Assembly: GCA_023515795.1 (NCBI GenBank) | Contig: JALGPX010000003.1 | Coordinates: forward strand, 62,001-126,000 | Origin: Amoeboaphelidium occidentale | Taxonomy: Eukaryota; Aphelidiomycota; Aphelidea | Length of the DNA: 64,000 nt | Direction of reading: 5' to 3' | Shown: positions 53,109 through 61,436 of the stretch, piece after piece | How the letters are laid out: every line of letters starts with the position of its first letter | How positions within the stretch are numbered: position 1 is the stretch's first letter | Translations under genes and position numbers: made by a program | The notes under the pieces: generated by a model | The model's input: only the letters and a program-made list of their open reading frames with translations | Database searches by the model: none | What the model was told of the DNA's origin: nothing

Positions 53109-54896
53109 ATGGAACAACTAACGGAGAAATGGTTAAAACTGGACAAGAATCCAAAAACAAGAAATGAGATTTTGGAACTTAGAGATCAGGGCAATACAGA
53201 AGAACTTCTCAGTAGACTATCGAATCCTTTAACTTTTGGAACTTCTGGCTTACGTGCTCAAATGGGAGCTGGTTTCGCTAGAATGAATGAGTTGACTGTG
53301 ATACAAGCTACACAAGGAGTAGCAGCATACTTGCTAGAACAAAAGGATATTGACATGAGCAAAGGCATCGTAATTGGTCATGACCACAGGCATAATTCTT
53401 GGGATTTTGCAAGAGTAACAGCTGCTGTATTCTTATCGAAAGGATTCAAAGTGTACTTTTATGATGAACTTGTTCATACGCCGATGGTTCCATTCTCAGT
53501 TCTCAAATTCAAAGCTTTGTGTGGTATAATGATCACCGCATCGCATAACCCAAAGGATGATAATGGATACAAACTGTACTGGTCTAATGGTTGTCAGATC
53601 ATTTCCCCTATTGATAAGAACATTCAGAAATTAATTGAACGCTACAGTGATGAGGTTTGGATCTGGGACAAGTCTCTAGTTGAGTCTGATACTAAGAATG
53701 TTGTTAAATTGGGACAAGAAACTATTTTCGAGTATATTGGCGCATTGAAGACCAAATTCCCATTAAAAGATTTCAGTGGAGATTCATTAATGAAAATTGT
53801 TTATACTCCTGTGCATGGCGTTGGATTAAAGTTTGCAGAATTACTCTTCAAAGCGTATGGATTCAAAAAGTTTCTCAGTGTCCCAGAACAATCCCAGCCA
53901 GATCCTTATTTCCCAACTGTTAAATATCCGAATCCCGAAGAAGGCCCAGAAGTACTGGATCTATCCATAAAACTAGCAAATGCGAACAATTGCACTCTAA
54001 TCTTTGCAACAGATCCTGATGCTGATCGTCTAGCAATTTGCGAGCGTATTGGCAGTGAATGGAAAATGCTGAATGGTAATCAAATTGGAAGCATTTTAGG
54101 AGCTCATCTTTACGAAATGTACAAATCTTTAGATTCCAAGAAGAAATCTAAAGCTGCAATGCTGATCACTACTGTAAGTTCAAAATTCCTGCACAAATTG
54201 GCAAAAAAGAACAATTTCCTTGTAGAAGAAACTCTAACTGGATTCAAGTGGCTTGGCAATCGTGCTCTAGAACTAATGTCGCAAGATCCTAAATATGATG
54301 TTTTGTTTGCATATGAAGAAGCAATTGGATTCATGGTTGCTGGAGATATTGTCCCTGATAAAGATGGAATATCTGCTTTACTGGTAGCATACTCTCTAGC
54401 CACAAAACTATATTCAGAAGGAAGAACACTACATGATTACTTGGAACAATTATATCGCGAGTATGGATACTGTTGTTCATTGAATTCCTATTTCCGCATA
54501 ACAAATCCAAAACTTACTCCAGGAATATTCGACAGAATTAGAACCTTCACTGGTGAAGAAAAAGGATACCCTTATTCAATCGAAAACTATAGAATCGACA
54601 GAGTACGTGATTTATATACAGGATATGATTCTTCAACTACAGACAATTCTACTAAATTACCATCATCTAAATCATCACAAGTAATAACATTCTGGTGTAC
54701 ATCTATTGAAGATTCTGACAAAGAATTCACAATAACATTCCGTACAAGTGGGACTGAACCTAAATTGAAGTATTATTCTGAAATTTGTGGCAATTACGAT
54801 AAGCGCAATGATTTACAACAAGCCCTAAAACAATTTGTTGAAACGTTTACTTTTAAGCTACTTGAACCAGAATTGAATCTATTGAAACCAAAATAA
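53109..54896 (+). CDS. PGM2: Phosphohexomutase of the PGM2 / phosphoribomutase group
   Basis: Family members interconvert the 1- and 6- (or 5-) phosphates of glucose or ribose. The 595-residue protein starts MEQLTEKWLKLD. It has FGTSGLRAQMGAGFARMN, the catalytic phosphoserine loop ITASHNPKDDNGYK, the metal-binding FATDPDADRLAICE, the sugar-binding FAYEEAIGFMV and the phosphate-binding FRTSGTEPKLKYY. VKYPNPEEGPEVL and the C-terminal LPSSKSSQVITF are typical of the PGM2/PGM2L1 branch (yeast Pgm3), not of PGM1. A ribose-phosphate role in nucleoside salvage is therefore likely but not shown. The start is the ATG at 53109, since the frame upstream has no other ATG. Confidence 0.92.
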   Translation: MEQLTEKWLKLDKNPKTRNEILELRDQGNTEELLSRLSNPLTFGTSGLRAQMGAGFARMNELTVIQATQGVAAYLLEQKDIDMSKGIVIGHDHRHNSWDFARVTAAVFLSKGFKVYFYDELVHTPMVPFSVLKFKALCGIMITASHNPKDDNGYKLYWSNGCQIISPIDKNIQKLIERYSDEVWIWDKSLVESDTKNVVKLGQETIFEYIGALKTKFPLKDFSGDSLMKIVYTPVHGVGLKFAELLFKAYGFKKFLSVPEQSQPDPYFPTVKYPNPEEGPEVLDLSIKLANANNCTLIFATDPDADRLAICERIGSEWKMLNGNQIGSILGAHLYEMYKSLDSKKKSKAAMLITTVSSKFLHKLAKKNNFLVEETLTGFKWLGNRALELMSQDPKYDVLFAYEEAIGFMVAGDIVPDKDGISALLVAYSLATKLYSEGRTLHDYLEQLYREYGYCCSLNSYFRITNPKLTPGIFDRIRTFTGEEKGYPYSIENYRIDRVRDLYTGYDSSTTDNSTKLPSSKSSQVITFWCTSIEDSDKEFTITFRTSGTEPKLKYYSEICGNYDKRNDLQQALKQFVETFTFKLLEPELNLLKPK

Positions 54897-55367
54897 TAAC
54901 TGGCCCTTCGCTACAGGATTAGTTCAAATAAAACCAAATCTTACTTAGAAGAGCGTTACACGAATCTCGCGATTTCTCGGCTACGCTGGCGGAGACTGTA
55001 CAAGTAAATATGCGAACATACTGACCTGTCTTTAACCACCAATTAAATTTTGCAGTTAGCTGACGAAACATCATGCACGATTCTTCCTGGAGAACGCAAG
55101 CGGTCTTTTACCTTCATTTGAATTCAAATCCAAGAAAACGTGTCTGATATTTCGTGCAGCGTTGATGTCCCTGTTCCAAACAGTTAAGCAATCTCAATTA
55201 CAGACTTTAACCGCCCAAAACTTTGTCTTTTTCAACTCATGTAAACAGAAGGAACATAAATTGCAGGGTTCTGATGGAGCTAGATATACCTCCTTTAAGA
55301 AAGCGCATTCGCACTCCAGCTCGCAGCATGTAGACGCTTGAGTTGGAGCTCTGCGCGATAAAACTTT
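54897..55367. other. Intergenic region carrying the second Fanzor/TnpB-like remnant
   Basis: The 471 bp between the convergent PGM2 and TMEM42-like genes hold the remnant at 55071-55310. No gene is needed here for promoters, since both neighbours end in it. In a genome with 5-30 bp between most convergent stops, this length is itself unusual and fits an insertion. Confidence 0.6.
55071..55310 (-). pseudogene. Fanzor/TnpB-like nuclease remnant with in-frame stop
   Basis: The minus-strand translation from about 55310 shows a zinc-ribbon-like segment: CNLCSFCLHELKKTKFW, then VCN, an in-frame TGA (55194-55196), and DC. It runs directly into LTVWNRDINAARNIR, the RuvC-III motif of TnpB/Fanzor nucleases. 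About 15 residues later comes KRPLAFSRKNR and a stop at 55071-55073. The order of Cys pair, VWNRDxNAARNI and a P-x-AFSR tail is that of fungal Fanzor C-termini. The break at the second Cys pair and the missing RuvC-I/II parts mark it as dead. It aligns with the remnant at 25668-25900. Family assignment by motif only. Confidence 0.68.
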
Positions 55368-55703
55368 TTAAAAATAATTTATGACTAAAACTCCTAGTAA
55401 CAACATTGTAGCACCTTGAAACCACTTTACACTCAATTCCTCACCAAACAAGAGAGATCCAAATAGACCAGAACAAAGAATATTACCAAGAAAATTTAAA
55501 GACATGACATTTATAGAGGGTGATTGAGAAAGAGATTTAGTGTATGTGAACCACATTAGTAAATTACACAAAAGAATAGAAAGAAATGCATAAAATGAAG
55601 GCCAATTGAGAGTGTATTTAGTAAGAGCAGAACCCAAAGCAGCAAAAAGACCAGACAACAGCGGCAAAAGTAGACCTGATAATACGTAAGGAGTATTGTT
55701 CAT
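55368..55703 (-). CDS. TMEM42-like small membrane protein (EamA/DMT type)
   Basis: The 111-residue protein is almost entirely hydrophobic, with four membrane segments (about 8-28, 36-54, 65-84, 92-111). Conserved features of the TMEM42 half-size drug/metabolite-transporter group are visible: GLFAALGSALTKYTL in the first helix, LLMWFTYTKSLS after the second, a helix containing LNFLGNILCSGLFG, then LLFGEELSVKWFQGAT. Such half-transporters probably dimerise; the substrate is unknown. Human TMEM42 is somewhat longer. No N-terminal extension is visible. Confidence 0.65.
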   Translation of the reverse strand: MNNTPYVLSGLLLPLLSGLFAALGSALTKYTLNWPSFYAFLSILLCNLLMWFTYTKSLSQSPSINVMSLNFLGNILCSGLFGSLLFGEELSVKWFQGATMLLLGVLVINYF

Positions 55704-55921
55704 TCAGCGAGGTAGAGCGAGACAAAAATCGAAATCAAAATCAAAATTCGAAATCTGAAACAACCAAGCTAGCTAGCCAGACAAATAATCAAAAATCAAA
55801 ATCGGAAATCTGACCAACCAACCAACCAACCAACCAAGCTAGCTATACAAATAATCAAAAATCGAATATGAACCAAGCTAAATCAAAATCAAAATCGAAT
55901 TCCCTTTATTTTTCTTTACAT
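55704..55921. repeat. A-rich low-complexity spacer with imperfect AATCAAAA and CCAA repeats
   Basis: The 218-bp spacer is made of short units related to AATCAAAATCG and an (ACCA)n run near 55815-55838, plus repeated AGCTAGCTA. Slippage-type expansion explains it. It marks the left edge of the microsatellite-rich block that ends near 58.9 kb. Confidence 0.7.
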
Positions 55922-57280
55922 TCAACCTAATATCTTCTTAATCTCCAAATACTCTTTTGAATATTCTCTATTACCACCACCACTCTTATCAGCCTCTACT
56001 GATTTAACATGAAACTTTAAACACTCATCCAATCCCAACACACCCTTGAAATCCTTCAACATCAAACTACTACTCTGACTCTGACTCTGACTCTGACTCT
56101 GACTCTGACTCTGACTTAATCCTTTTCTCAACTCATTCTCTACTAATAAACAATAATCCTTCAATTCCATCTTCAAAACCAAATGAGGAAAACAATTCAA
56201 TCCAACAAATAATCTGTAGACTCTGAATAATTCTTCCAATTTGTTATATTCTTCTGTAGTAGTAGTAGTACTTGTAATAATAAAAGGATAATCTCTTAAT
56301 TCCATCTGATACTGTAAACACAATGATTCCAATGAACTCATACAACTATTACTATTAGATAATAAATCATATAAATAAAAGTAATAAAGACTAAACTTTA
56401 ATTCCTTCTTTAAAATCAATCTAATAAAATGGATTTTGATGGAAGGAGGATATGACGTCATAATATTCTGATGACTACTAAATAGTTTGAATTTGAGTAT
56501 TTCTTCCTGAACACTCTTGAGCAACATAAAAACACAATACTCAATAACTCTTTTGAATCTAATTGAATATTTATCTTTAATAATCAATTGTTCTAATAAA
56601 GTAATCATTTGGTGGGGATTCTTTTTAATAAACAAAATAATTCCATCTTCATAATCTTCATAATCTTCATAATCTTCATAATCTGTAGTAATAGTAGTAG
56701 TAGTAGTAGTAGTAGTAGTAGAATTAAGAGAAGATATTAATAAATCTACACTCTTTGATTCTGATATGCGATAAACTTCTTTCCTTCTTAATTCAATAGG
56801 AAGAGGTGATTCAAGTAAATTCTTGTAAATTCTCTTAACAGAACTCTTAACAAAACTCTGTGAAGAAGAAGAAGAAGAAGATTGATTCAAAAGAATGGAA
56901 TTTAATTTCTTCATTAGAAAAGAATCATTTTTAATAATCAATAAAATATTCTTATCCTTTAATAAATCTTCAACTTGATTCACTCCTTTGATTTCAGATA
57001 ATTTCTCTTCAATTACAATTAATAAATCCTTTTTAATTGTTCTAATCTGTTTTAACTCCCTTCTTACTTCTTCTATTCTTTCAATCAGTTGTAAATTACT
57101 TGAAATTTCTTCTTGTAATTTTTGAATTGTTAAAAAACACTTTTCATTAAACTCATTCTGAATTGAAGAATTGAAATCTGTTTTTAATTCAGAAGAATAT
57201 GAAGAATATGATGATGAAGATGATGATGATGAGAGTAGAAGTAGAAGTTGTCTGTGTTTTTGTTGAATTAGTTGATTCAT
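55922..57280 (-). CDS. Coiled-coil protein of unknown function with many homopolymer tracts
   Basis: The 452-residue ORF starts MNQLIQQKHRQ. It has a coiled coil at about 45-100 (FLTIQKLQEEISSNLQLIER) and a helical C-terminal half. Simple-repeat tracts interrupt it: serine runs near 17-30 and 130-140, a threonine run near 190-200, four Tyr-Glu-Asp units near 203-215, another threonine run near 345, and seven Ser-Gln units near 395-410. The framework between tracts is Ile/Leu/Lys-rich and looks conserved-helical, so the protein is probably real. The overall shape is that of a vesicle-tether or spindle subunit, but I cannot name it. It is divergent from DCAF12 with 70 bp between starts. Confidence 0.55.
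   Translation of the reverse strand: MNQLIQQKHRQLLLLLSSSSSSSSYSSYSSELKTDFNSSIQNEFNEKCFLTIQKLQEEISSNLQLIERIEEVRRELKQIRTIKKDLLIVIEEKLSEIKGVNQVEDLLKDKNILLIIKNDSFLMKKLNSILLNQSSSSSSSQSFVKSSVKRIYKNLLESPLPIELRRKEVYRISESKSVDLLISSLNSTTTTTTTTTITTDYEDYEDYEDYEDGIILFIKKNPHQMITLLEQLIIKDKYSIRFKRVIEYCVFMLLKSVQEEILKFKLFSSHQNIMTSYPPSIKIHFIRLILKKELKFSLYYFYLYDLLSNSNSCMSSLESLCLQYQMELRDYPFIITSTTTTTEEYNKLEELFRVYRLFVGLNCFPHLVLKMELKDYCLLVENELRKGLSQSQSQSQSQSQSQSSSLMLKDFKGVLGLDECLKFHVKSVEADKSGGGNREYSKEYLEIKKILG
56072..56116. repeat. (CTGACT)n hexanucleotide microsatellite
   Basis: Seven tandem copies of a 6-bp unit lie inside the coiled-coil gene and encode alternating Ser-Gln on the minus strand. Confidence 0.9.
56650..56722. 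repeat. Adjacent (CTTCATAAT)n and (GTA)n microsatellites
   Basis: A 9-bp unit repeated about four times (Tyr-Glu-Asp on the minus strand) is followed directly by a run of GTA triplets (Thr on the minus strand). Both keep the reading frame. Confidence 0.9.
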
Positions 57281-57350
57281 GATTGGAAAGAGAAATGGAA
57301 GAGGTTGAAGAGATTTATATATAAATAGATTTTATCTACTTTTATTCATC

Positions 57351-57859
57351 ATGATTGATCAGAGTATTGCATTGGTTGTTCAGAGTTTAGTCGTTAAGTT
57401 GCCATCCTTCTTTCGTGGAAATAGTCAGATTGGTAGTCAGAGTCAGGATGTCTTGAAAAGGTTGTTGTTACATCTATTTGGAATATTGAGTTTATGATTT
57501 GTATATAGGTTAAAGTATAATGATCATGATGAAACTGTAACCATTAACAGCAGAAGTAGAAGTAGAAGAGGTGGTGATTCTGTGTTGGATTATCTCTCAC
57601 AAAGGGAAACACAGATTGATCAAAGTGGTGGTTATGGTTATGGAAGGTAATAATACTACTACTACTACTACTACTACAACTACAACAACTATAACTTATC
57701 TTTTAGTAGATCACTTCATTCTGCTCATCAAAGGGAATTCACGTTTCAGGGTACAGACAAGATATTCGCATCTAGTTTTATCTCTGATCATGAAGTATTA
57801 CTCAGTACAAAAGATAATCAACTCATATTGTTGGATACTACTGGTACTGGTACTGGTAT

Positions 57860-57917
<58 letters not shown>

Positions 57918-58165
57918 GGTACTACTACTACTGGTACTACAGAAACTGGAAAGAAGATTAAACTGCCTGTATTATACGATAATGTTGTTTTGGATGCTAC
58001 TAAACCTTCTGGTTTGTATGGTGTAGAGTGTAATTATGACAAGAGTGTATTTGCGACAGGGACAGGGGATAATTCTGTTATGGCATTGTATTCTGTACCG
58101 GAAATGGCGCCGTTTAGTGTGTTGAAGGGACACAAGGATTTGGTGTTTTGTATGGATTGGTTCAA

Positions 58166-58207
<42 letters not shown>

Positions 58208-58992
58208 TAGTAGTGATGTGTTGGTTAGTGGGAGTAGAGATACAAAAGTAGGAGTATGGAAAACACCACATAAAAGAAAAGATTTGGAGTTGGAGTTGGA
58301 GTTGGTTGAACCAGAGTTATTACTGGATGGTCATCAGTGTAAGGTTAGGGCTGTTAAATGCAATAGTACAGCAGGGAATGATGTTGTTTCATTAGGATCA
58401 AATGGATTATTGAATGTATGGGACATAACAAAAGGTTGTAAGAAGAGGGAATCATATCAGTTGGTTAATGGTGTTGATTCTCTGTGTATGGATGTTAATA
58501 ATAATAATAATAATAATAATAACAATAACATCTCTGCGAATGGGTTGTATGCAGTTGGATCACAGAGTTCAGTGTCATTATTGGATTTTCGTATGCATAA
58601 AGCTTGTTTGCATGTATTCGAGTCGCTTGATGAGACATTTGGAGTAAGATCATTGAAATTCAATAATGGAAAGAGTTTATTAACTGTGGGTGGTGGATTG
58701 GGAAGGATTGGATTTTATGATTTACGCCAATGCAAGTATATAGAACAGAGTAGTAATAATGGGAGGAGTAGGTTGTATCTGAGGAGTGGAAGTGGATGGG
58801 TTGTAAGTCTTTTCTGTTCGACTAAAGGTTTATGTTTAGGATAATACTTCTACTACAACTACAACAACGCCGCCAGTTACTTCACATGCAATTTATACAA
58901 TGGCCTATAATGAATCAAATACAAGTTTATTCACAGCAGGTGGGCCACTACCGTTTGGAGCAAAAGGAAGTTATGCAGCCGTATGGGATTAA
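57351..58992 (+). CDS. DCAF12: DCAF12-like WD40 substrate receptor of CUL4-DDB1, with homopolymer inserts
   Basis: DCAF12 is a CUL4-DDB1 ubiquitin-ligase receptor. Four exons (57351-57460, 57509-57646, 57707-58802, 58840-58992) with introns of 48, 60 and 37 nt give 498 residues. Splicing restores family landmarks: QREFTFQGTDKIFASSF (DCAF12 has REFxLGxxNKVFAS), GHKDLVFCMDWF, SGSRDTKVGVWK, CKVRAVKCN, YAVGSQSSVSLLDFR, SLLTVGGGLGRIGFYDLR, and the C-terminal GGPLPFGAKGSYAAVWD. Loops between blades carry expansions: about 20 Thr, about 15 Ser, a Glu-Leu run and about 11 Asn. The second intron is itself stretched by ACT repeats to 60 nt. The final exon was found only because the long frame lacks the family C-terminus. 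Dikarya generally lack DCAF12. Confidence 0.87.
57653..57690. repeat. (ACT)n/(ACA)n microsatellite inside an intron
   Basis: The run begins just after the 5' splice site of DCAF12 intron 2 and accounts for its extra length over the usual 31-48 nt. Confidence 0.85.
57838..57945. repeat. (ACT)n microsatellite coding for poly-threonine
   Basis: ACT triplets with scattered GGT and ATT units form a near-continuous run of about 100 bp, in frame with DCAF12, between the first strand and the first WD blade. Confidence 0.9.
58168..58213. repeat. (AGT)n microsatellite coding for poly-serine
   Basis: About 15 AGT units, with one GGT, sit in a loop of the DCAF12 propeller after GHKDLVFCMDWF. Confidence 0.9.
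58496..58530. repeat. (AAT)n microsatellite coding for poly-asparagine
   Basis: About 11 AAT/AAC codons in frame within DCAF12, ahead of YAVGSQSSVS. Confidence 0.9.
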
Positions 58993-59108
58993 AAGGGAAG
59001 AAAGAAAGAAAGAGCATTATCAAGAAACTTAGAGCATACATTGATAGAAAGACAATAGACAATAGACAATTGCAGATTTAGAAATCGCGGTTTCATTTGG
59101 ACGCAGTG

Positions 59109-59780
59109 ATGAAGACTAGACATATCGCAGTGGGAATGAAGGCAAAGTATTATTCCAAAGATCCCGAACAGCGAGATATAATAAAGGATGGAGTTGTTAC
59201 TGGTGTTTTTAATGACGGTACAGAAGAGTGTGTCGTGGTTGAGGACGATTATTACAACAAGCTTGAAACGGAACCACATCCAGTAGAGATTGTTCCGGTA
59301 AAGAGGATTATGGCAGCTACTAAGGGATACACTAATTTTGATGTTGAAGGGCCAGGAGGTAGATTTTTTTGGTGTAATTAGAACTAATTTGTAGTGCCTT
59401 TGGCGAGAGGAGATAGAGTTACGTTTCGCGCTTTTGGTTCACAGGATAGAATTGAAACTGGGACAATTACAAATATTGTGGATACTATAGCGTACAAGGT
59501 AGAATTTGCTCCTAGTCGCTATCAAATAGTGCCAAGAGAGTATGTTAAGACTTACTTGAGTAGAAAAGGATGGCGAAGAGTGCACAGGACTCGTGATTTG
59601 AAAACTGAAAATCAAGTCCTAATACCAGGAACTTGGATCGAGTATGAAGGATTGTATGGTACACCTGAAACTTATAGTGGACAAATTGTTGGTATTGAAG
59701 GTGATCAAATGTATATTGTTAACAGTATTGAGTATTTGTACCACATATCAGACATTTTGGAAGTTCTGTCACATCAATAG
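59109..59780 (+). CDS. Protein with two SH3/Tudor-like barrels, function unknown
   Basis: Exon 1 (59109-59358) and exon 2 (59395-59780) join across a 36-nt intron with an ACTAAT branch site, giving 211 residues. Each exon reads as a beta-barrel of the Tudor/SH3 type. The first is MKAKYYSKD, GVVTGVFNDG, ECVVVEDDYYN; the second is ARGDRVTFRAFG, IETGTITNIVD, AYKVEFAPSRYQIVP. A third strand-rich unit follows (PGTWIEYEGLYG, YSGQIVGIEGDQMYIV). Such folds bind methylated histone tails or other proteins, so a chromatin role is possible but unproven. The start is the ATG at 59109. It ends 5 bp before the convergent methyltransferase stop. Confidence 0.6.
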
Positions 59781-59785
59781 TAGAA

Positions 59786-60811
59786 TTAAATAGAATGATG
59801 TGCCACAATGTATGCATTCCATGCAAATTTACCCTCCAAAGGTTTGTTCATGTCAATCTTTTCGTAAAAATACACGCCTTCATTCTCGGCAGAGACTTCA
59901 TTTCCATCTTGCTCTTTACTCCCATTCTCTTGATCAAATGTTTCAGTCCACCAAAAATGTATATCTGTAAATCCAGCTTCCTCCATACATTCTCTGACTT
60001 CAAGAGGTGAGTACACTCTGAAGTCGTACGAATAGGCGTTTTTTATCCAGCTGTTGTCCTTGAATTGAAAGTGCAAGTAGCACTTAGCAGTATTAGTCAG
60101 AATGTCAAAAGATCTTTGCTCAAAATAGTATGTGAAATCAGGAAAGTGTCGAATAGACATTTTCTTGGCTTCGTAACATTGAGCTCCGCCAAACATGTCG
60201 CAAACCAAAATACCGTTTGAAGCCAAGCCTTTTTTACAATTAATAAAGTATTGGACTAACTGGCGCCTTTGTTTAAAGTAGAAAATACCGTAATTCAATG
60301 CAGCGATTATATCTGCCTTCTCGACAGAATTCTTTGAGTGATCAAACGTCAAGACATTGCCAGTGAATAAATCAATTCTTTCACATGCAACAGATGATGG
60401 TATGATATGTTTCCGGGAGTATTCAATAACGCTTGCATCAATATCAATACCATATGCCACTCTCAAAGCACCACGTGAAACCCATTCCTTGCAAAGAATC
60501 GCCGTGCCACAGAAATCTTCTCGCAGCACAGTTGGCTCTTTTAGTACGTCATTATAATCTGTATTATCATCTTTTATCTTGTTTTCTTTTGTCTTCTTAA
60601 CACCTCTGGAGCTGTTAATATTCCTGTAAAAGTTCAAAAGTGACGTGATCTCAGCTTTTGGTTCCTGAACGGATTTATGATAACACTCGTGCTTGTCCAT
60701 TAAATCTGCCATCTTCGTAGCTCCAGGCTGCGATTTCTTCTTTGCCTTTCCATTCTTTGCCGGTTTCGCGCCTTCTTGTTCCGTGCCTTTCGTCCACTTT
60801 TCCCTTCCCAT
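59786..60811 (-). CDS. Class I SAM-dependent methyltransferase, substrate unknown
   Basis: The 341-residue protein has a basic N-terminal extension (MGREKWTKGTEQEGAKP, Lys-rich to residue 27) and then a Rossmann-type methyltransferase core. LREDFCGTAILCKEWV takes the position of motif I and AYGIDIDASVIEYS is motif II with its acidic residue. ADIIAALNYGIFYF is motif IV and GILVCDMFGG motif V. It belongs to a group of uncharacterised fungal and bacterial methyltransferases with the LREDFCGTA signature. The substrate is not known to me. The gene is divergent from the OHCU decarboxylase gene, with 51 bp between starts. Confidence 0.8.
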   Translation of the reverse strand: MGREKWTKGTEQEGAKPAKNGKAKKKSQPGATKMADLMDKHECYHKSVQEPKAEITSLLNFYRNINSSRGVKKTKENKIKDDNTDYNDVLKEPTVLREDFCGTAILCKEWVSRGALRVAYGIDIDASVIEYSRKHIIPSSVACERIDLFTGNVLTFDHSKNSVEKADIIAALNYGIFYFKQRRQLVQYFINCKKGLASNGILVCDMFGGAQCYEAKKMSIRHFPDFTYYFEQRSFDILTNTAKCYLHFQFKDNSWIKNAYSYDFRVYSPLEVRECMEEAGFTDIHFWWTETFDQENGSKEQDGNEVSAENEGVYFYEKIDMNKPLEGKFAWNAYIVAHHSI

Positions 60812-60862
60812 TCTGCAACTGTTTCGAAGAATACTTTATAAATTCTTTCTCAGACAGCAAAG

Positions 60863-61431
60863 ATGTCAGCAAAGTTAATTTCAATTGCAGAACTGAACAG
60901 CTGCGGAAGTATCGATTCATTTATGTCTGTTGTTTCATGTCTTTTCGAAGCAGCTCCATGCTTAGCACACAAAGTAAACATAATCAAAAGTCACGCTGAT
61001 GTCTTAAGATTTACGCAAAGAGGCCATATGCATCTTATACAGAATTAATTGATGAGGCTGAGAGTGTAGTAAACTCAAAAGATCTTAGCCAGAAGGAATT
61101 ATTGGAAGTGATTAATGCACATCCACGCTTAGGTGCAGCACGAAACACACTTTCAGCTCACTCTTTAAAAGAGCAGGGATATAATACAACACAAACTGCA
61201 ACAGAAGACGAGGAAGTCAACGAAATGCTCACAAAGCTGAATGATCAATACGAGACAAAGTTTGGTTTCAAATTTGTGATATTCGTCAATGGCAGGAAGC
61301 GTAAAGATATTCTGCCAATTATAGAAGAAAAGATCAACGGGGAGAACACAAAAGAACAAGAACTCCAGCGTGGTTTAAAAGATATGATTTTAATTGCACG
61401 GGACAGACTTAGAAAAATGGGCCAAAACTAG
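60863..61431 (+). CDS. OHCU decarboxylase of the uric acid degradation pathway
   Basis: The enzyme decarboxylates the unstable 2-oxo-4-hydroxy-4-carboxy-5-ureidoimidazoline made from urate, yielding S-allantoin. Exon 1 (60863-60973) and exon 2 (61009-61431) join across a 35-nt intron, giving 177 residues. The N-terminal SIAELNSCGSIDSFMSVVS leads to APCLAHK-IYAKRPYASY across the splice. ELLEVINAHPRLGAA carries the catalytic His of HPxLG. KFGFKFVIFVNGRKRKDIL is the second family signature. The C-terminus MGQN is not a peroxisomal PTS1. It implies that urate is used as a nitrogen source or broken down; urate oxidase is not in the window. The stop is 5 bp from the centrin stop. Confidence 0.93.
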
Positions 61432-61436
61432 AAGAC

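Noticed and set aside
55237..55425. 62-residue minus-strand ORF overlapping the TMEM42-like 3' end
   Set aside because: It is a different frame over part of the Fanzor-like remnant; the conserved motifs lie in another frame.
57571..58026. 151-residue ORF with Thr and Leu runs
   Set aside because: It is a shadow frame over DCAF12 exons and triplet repeats, produced by ACT/CTA/TAC reading of the same microsatellite.
56072..58530. CRISPR-like array suggested by regular repeats
   Set aside because: The units are 3-9 bp with no unique spacers; these are microsatellites in a eukaryotic gene.
60974..61020. A 47-nt intron in the OHCU decarboxylase gene ending CGCAAAG
   Set aside because: The 35-nt version ending GTCTTAAG retains IYAKRPYAS, which matches the family better and has the usual size and branch site.
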